Shown here piece by piece: positions 6,779 through 8,643 of a stretch of DNA of 8,643 nucleotides. Source of the DNA: Nitrososphaerales archaeon (GTDB taxonomy: Archaea; Thermoproteota; Nitrososphaeria; Nitrososphaerales; UBA183). Position 1 is the stretch's first letter, and every line of letters starts with the position of its first letter. Below the pieces are notes generated by a model. That model worked only from the letters and a program-made list of their open reading frames with translations, was not told the origin of the DNA and ran no database searches. The position numbers and the translations under genes were made by a program. The DNA lies in NCBI GenBank assembly GCA_030045755.1, contig JASIEW010000084.1, positions 1 to 8,643 of the forward strand, given 5' to 3'.

Positions 6779-7285
6779 CTACTTCAGGATCTTGAGGCTC
6801 CGGACTGTCTTGATCGAGTTTAGCTCTGCCAGCGCCTCGCCGCTCAGCCTGCCTTCGACCACGAGCGTCATCTTCGCGTCCTGGACCATGTCTTCGTCGT
6901 CGGCCAGCGCCTGCCTCACGACCATGCCGTGCCTCGCGAGTATGCCAGCCACCTCAGCCATTATGCCCGGCGATTTGGGGTCCGCCTCCACCACGACAGC
7001 GGAGTACCCGAGAAGCGAGACAAGGTCGACGAGGCTCGTCCCCAAAGGGCGAGTCCGGGAGAAGATAGAAAAAAGACGCGGGTTCCGTCTTATCTGCTCG
7101 ACCGTCTGCTTTACCACCCTTCTGTCGACGTTGACAGCCCTGGCCACGGCAGAGTAGTCGACTTCAACCCCCTGGACGAATAGCTTTTCGTCGTTCGACA
7201 CGTTCATTCCGCACTGAATCATCTTCATCACCACATCCGGCCGGGCGGTCTGGCGTGTGAACTGCTTCCTGATTTCTGGCCACAT
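6779..7285 (-). CDS. HTH-ACT domain regulator
   Basis: A small two-domain protein that by architecture is a ligand-responsive transcription regulator. With the ATG at 7285 it has 168 residues. An N-terminal helical part contains a helix-turn-helix of about 44-66 (YSAVARAVNVDRRVVKQTVE). It is followed by an ACT domain of about 95-167 with VVVEADPKSPGIMAEVAGIL and TLVVEGRLSGEALAEL. ACT domains usually bind an amino acid or other small metabolite. Start choice: the frame is open to a GTG at 7348 and an ATG at 7309, but codons above 7285 are AT-richer and unlike the rest, and an AATTAA box lies 29 bp before 7285. MWPEIRKQF also resembles the N-terminus of relatives I recall. It is followed after one base by the PfkB kinase, so the two likely share a transcript. 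The ligand is unknown. Confidence 0.82.
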   Translation of the reverse strand: MWPEIRKQFTRQTARPDVVMKMIQCGMNVSNDEKLFVQGVEVDYSAVARAVNVDRRVVKQTVEQIRRNPRLFSIFSRTRPLGTSLVDLVSLLGYSAVVVEADPKSPGIMAEVAGILARHGMVVRQALADDEDMVQDAKMTLVVEGRLSGEALAELNSIKTVRSLKILK

Positions 7286-7291
7286 GCATTC

Positions 7292-7315
7292 GAGTACAAC
7301 TGTGTGCATTGTTAA
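7292..7315 (-). repeat. Imperfect dyad, downstream copy, before the HTH-ACT gene
   Basis: On the minus strand TTAACA is followed directly by ATGCACACAGTTGTACTC. The arms GCACA and TGTAC are near complements around CAGT (one mismatch). The same ordered elements occur at 7343-7368, so this is one of two diverged direct copies. It overlaps the region where transcription of the HTH-ACT gene should start. Confidence 0.45.
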
Positions 7316-7318
7316 TTC
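7311..7318 (-). promoter_or_regulatory. Candidate TATA-like box for the HTH-ACT gene
   Basis: GAATTAAC on the minus strand, centred about 29 bp before the ATG at 7285. A second AT-rich stretch, AAATTTTAAC (7364-7373), lies further up and would suit a start near 7341 with a longer leader to ATG 7309 or 7285. The sequence does not decide between them. Confidence 0.4.
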
Positions 7319-7342
7319 TTTTTGTGTTAGCTTTTGAGTGGT

Positions 7343-7368
7343 GAGCACATCTGTGCATATTCTGTTAA
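7343..7368 (-). repeat. Imperfect dyad, upstream copy, before the HTH-ACT gene
   Basis: On the minus strand TTAACA, a GAAT insert, then ATGCACAGATGTGCTC. GCACA and TGTGC are perfect 5-bp arms around a 2-bp centre (7345-7356). The copy at 7292-7315 lies about 53 bp away, roughly five helical turns, so proteins bound at both would face the same side of the DNA. An operator function is inferred. Confidence 0.45.
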
Positions 7369-7421
7369 AATTTGGGTGTGACTGTGAGTGCTCCTTGTGT
7401 CGTTAATCTGCCCCTTAGCTA

Positions 7422-7670
7422 TCAGCGGTAGTCTTGCAACGTCGCAAGGATTCTCGACAACTTGGTGCCCTTTGCAGAAACGGAGGAATCGGTGGCGCCT
7501 GGGTCATCACCGGGTCCAGGCGGCTCCCTGGACCCCGCTCCGAGTGAGGGTATTGCGATGACGGCGGTAGGGCGTGGTGTAGTCCATGTCTTCTCCATGG
7601 CGTCGAGTTCCTTCTCGTCGACGAAGATCCGTCCCGCCTTCCTGCGCGGTGAGCTCCAGATGGGTTTCAC
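7422..7670 (-). CDS. Small Pro/Gly-rich hypothetical protein
   Basis: An 82-residue ORF starting at GTG 7670, 24 bp after the stop of the upstream membrane-protein gene and on the same strand. The N-terminal 40 residues have ordinary composition and GC-rich third positions (GRIFVDEKELDAMEKTW). The middle (about 44-60) is a Gly/Pro/Asp-rich linker encoded by DNA that holds a 9-bp perfect inverted repeat (7512-7535). The C-terminus reads KLSRILATLQDYR. No domain is recognised. It could be a genuine small soluble protein of this cluster or a chance frame; composition and spacing favour the former only modestly. Confidence 0.4.
   Translation of the reverse strand: MKPIWSSPRRKAGRIFVDEKELDAMEKTWTTPRPTAVIAIPSLGAGSREPPGPGDDPGATDSSVSAKGTKLSRILATLQDYR
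7512..7535. repeat. Perfect 9-bp inverted repeat (GC-rich hairpin)
   Basis: GGGTCCAGG (7512-7520), a six-base spacer CGGCTC, and CCTGGACCC (7527-7535) are exact reverse complements. As RNA it would form a stable stem with a six-base loop on either strand. It falls inside the linker of the 82-residue ORF. No T-run follows, so it is not a classic intrinsic terminator. Confidence 0.7.
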
Positions 7671-7694
7671 GACTCTTCCACAACCTTTCTGCGC

Positions 7695-8009
7695 CTATCC
7701 CTCATGCGCGTTTTCCCTGGGTGAGCCGTACGTTTTGACAGAGTTGAGGACTGTCACAAGAGCTGTGGCAGGCACTAGAACGTAAAAGAATGCGAACAGA
7801 AGCAGTACTTCATGAGAGGCTATCCACGCTCCGAGGGTCGCGATGGCGAGAGCATTCAGTCCACTGTTCACTCTCAGCAACGACGTTTTAATCGAAGTCA
7901 CTGCGCTCGGAGGTGTCTTCTTGCGAAGCCAGTCGATTGCTAGGTATACCACTACCACAATTGCAAATAACAGCAACAGTGCGACAAGCAGCTTATCCCA
8001 GCGACTCAT
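7695..8009 (-). CDS. Small membrane protein, three predicted helices, unknown function
   Basis: A 104-residue protein starting at ATG 8009. A first hydrophobic helix (7-27) is followed by WLRKK, a positive patch that would keep the following segment in the cytoplasm. There is then a polar, possibly amphipathic stretch (31-49), and two more hydrophobic segments at about 50-66 and 68-90 with a short turn (ASHE) between them. The C-terminal tail (SPRENAHEG) is polar. I recognise no family. Codons are noticeably AT-richer (GTA, TTA, TTT, GCA) than in the housekeeping genes to the left. No TATA-like box lies at the right distance upstream, so it is probably transcribed with the CBS gene 68 bp upstream. 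Confidence 0.7.
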   Translation of the reverse strand: MSRWDKLLVALLLLFAIVVVVYLAIDWLRKKTPPSAVTSIKTSLLRVNSGLNALAIATLGAWIASHEVLLLFAFFYVLVPATALVTVLNSVKTYGSPRENAHEG

Positions 8010-8077
8010 CGGCAGGACACTTTTTCAGCAGTAGGCAAGTTCACGCCGGTCACAAGTCACTAACTCTTCATCCGCTG

Positions 8078-8476
8078 TCACGAAGTCAAAGACTCAGAGT
8101 CCGCCCACGACTTCTTCAGCTTCAGGAGGTCCATTGCCGTTACCACGCCTGCGATTTCTTTGTTGGGCTTTATGACCACGACCGCAGGAGAGTCCTTGAG
8201 CTGCCCGAGAACGTCACCCACATCGCTCCCTAACTTCGTTGTGGGCACCATGCTGAGTTGAATGTCTTGTACCTTCTTCGTCTCGTCACTAGGGAGGATT
8301 TTCCAGTCCTCGAGTATCCCCTTGACGTCGTCTCCTTGGGTGACGAGCACCTTGTGGACGCCGGAGTCTTTGATGAGCTTCGTCGCATCAGAAACACTGG
8401 ACGAGGCGCTGATCCTCACAACATCGGTCGACATGATCAGATCAACCGGCGTTCCAGTCTTGACGGGCCTGACCAT
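8078..8476 (-). CDS. Twin CBS-domain (Bateman module) protein
   Basis: A 132-residue protein made almost only of two CBS domains, about 12-62 (VDLIMSTDVVRISASSSVSD through VKGILEDWKIL) and 72-120 (ending GVVTAMDLLKLKK). Paired CBS domains usually bind adenosine nucleotides or S-adenosylmethionine and report energy or metabolite state to a partner. This one has no attached effector domain, so it would act through another protein. The ATG at 8476 shares its first base with the stop of the upstream reading frame in TGATG, which implies translational coupling and supports this start. The membrane protein gene downstream is the other obvious candidate partner. The ligand and target are unknown. 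Confidence 0.88.
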   Translation of the reverse strand: MVRPVKTGTPVDLIMSTDVVRISASSSVSDATKLIKDSGVHKVLVTQGDDVKGILEDWKILPSDETKKVQDIQLSMVPTTKLGSDVGDVLGQLKDSPAVVVIKPNKEIAGVVTAMDLLKLKKSWADSESLTS

Positions 8477-8643
8477 CAGGCAAGCCCCGCGTCAGCTAAC
8501 TTCTTCTGGTAGTACGCCGTCATAGCCTGAGCCTCCGCTTCCTTGCTCTGCGCAATGGTGCTCGCAACCTGCATGGCTGACTGCTGCGCGTCAGCCTTTG
8601 CCGACGTTACCTTCTTGGCCGAGCCAACTCCCGACAGCGCTCC
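8476..8643 (-). CDS. C-terminus of an Ala-rich helical protein (partial)
   Basis: An open frame enters from the right edge and ends at TGA (8476-8478), overlapping the CBS gene's ATG by one base. The visible 55 residues are rich in Ala, Lys, Gln and Ser (for example SAKADAQQSAMQVASTIAQ) and end in TAYYQKKLADAGLA. There is no proline, and Ala recurs every three or four residues, so the segment is probably one long amphipathic helix or coiled coil. The N-terminus, and so the family, lies outside the window. The TGATG junction and the coding-like composition make it likely to be real and co-transcribed with the CBS gene. Confidence 0.65.
   Translation of the reverse strand, partial: GALSGVGSAKKVTSAKADAQQSAMQVASTIAQSKEAEAQAMTAYYQKKLADAGLA

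Noticed and set aside
7462..7785. 107-codon plus-strand frame in the small-gene cluster
   Set aside because: It overlaps the end of the membrane-protein gene on the other strand, has Ser/Pro-rich composition without a domain, and has no promoter-like box at a suitable distance.

Overview
This window reads as ordinary chromosome from a GC-rich archaeon, most likely a member of the Thaumarchaeota (Nitrososphaeria) or a close relative. The evidence is as follows. There is an AbrB-PhoU fusion regulator of archaeal type. There is a stand-alone MIP18/DUF59 protein and a compact isocitrate dehydrogenase. A winged/helix-turn-helix plus ACT-domain protein resembles ones I associate with Thaumarchaeota and Crenarchaeota. 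Several genes have an AT-rich box about 25-33 bp upstream of the start codon and no Shine-Dalgarno sequence, which suggests leaderless or nearly leaderless transcripts. TTG and GTG starts are used. The taxonomic placement comes from recalled family resemblance, not from a search.

Layout. Bases 1-42 may hold the last codons of a plus-strand gene that runs convergently into pyrG (CTP synthase, minus strand, 31-1674). Next come two minus-strand genes with their own promoters: the AbrB-PhoU regulator (1772-2764) and the DUF59 Fe-S assembly factor (2820-3122). The DUF59 gene diverges from a plus-strand pair, a MarC-family membrane protein and an acylphosphatase, which overlap by ATGA (3186-4084). 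Isocitrate dehydrogenase (4168-5178) and a coiled-coil protein of unknown function (5284-5814) follow, each with its own TATA-like box. From 5800 to the end everything is on the minus strand: a PfkB-family sugar kinase coupled behind an HTH-ACT regulator, then a run of small genes (a Pro/Gly-rich 82-residue ORF, a three-helix membrane protein, a twin-CBS protein, and the C-terminus of an Ala-rich helical protein that leaves the window at 8643).

How the parts relate. The left half is housekeeping: CTP synthesis, phosphate-type regulation, Fe-S maturation and 2-oxoglutarate supply. The HTH-ACT/PfkB pair looks like a small metabolic operon whose regulator may control itself, since two related imperfect dyads lie across its start region. 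The rightmost cluster (Ala-rich helix protein, CBS pair, membrane protein, 82-residue ORF) has no recognisable pathway. It is AT-richer than the rest and is the least explained part of the window.

The most useful non-coding observations are three. A GAGCGCTC palindrome lies at nearly the same place between TATA box and start codon in the AbrB-PhoU and DUF59 promoters. One AT-rich box may serve the DUF59 and MarC genes in both directions. A repeated dyad lies in front of the HTH-ACT gene. I found no rRNA, tRNA, CRISPR array, insertion sequence or obvious defence system.
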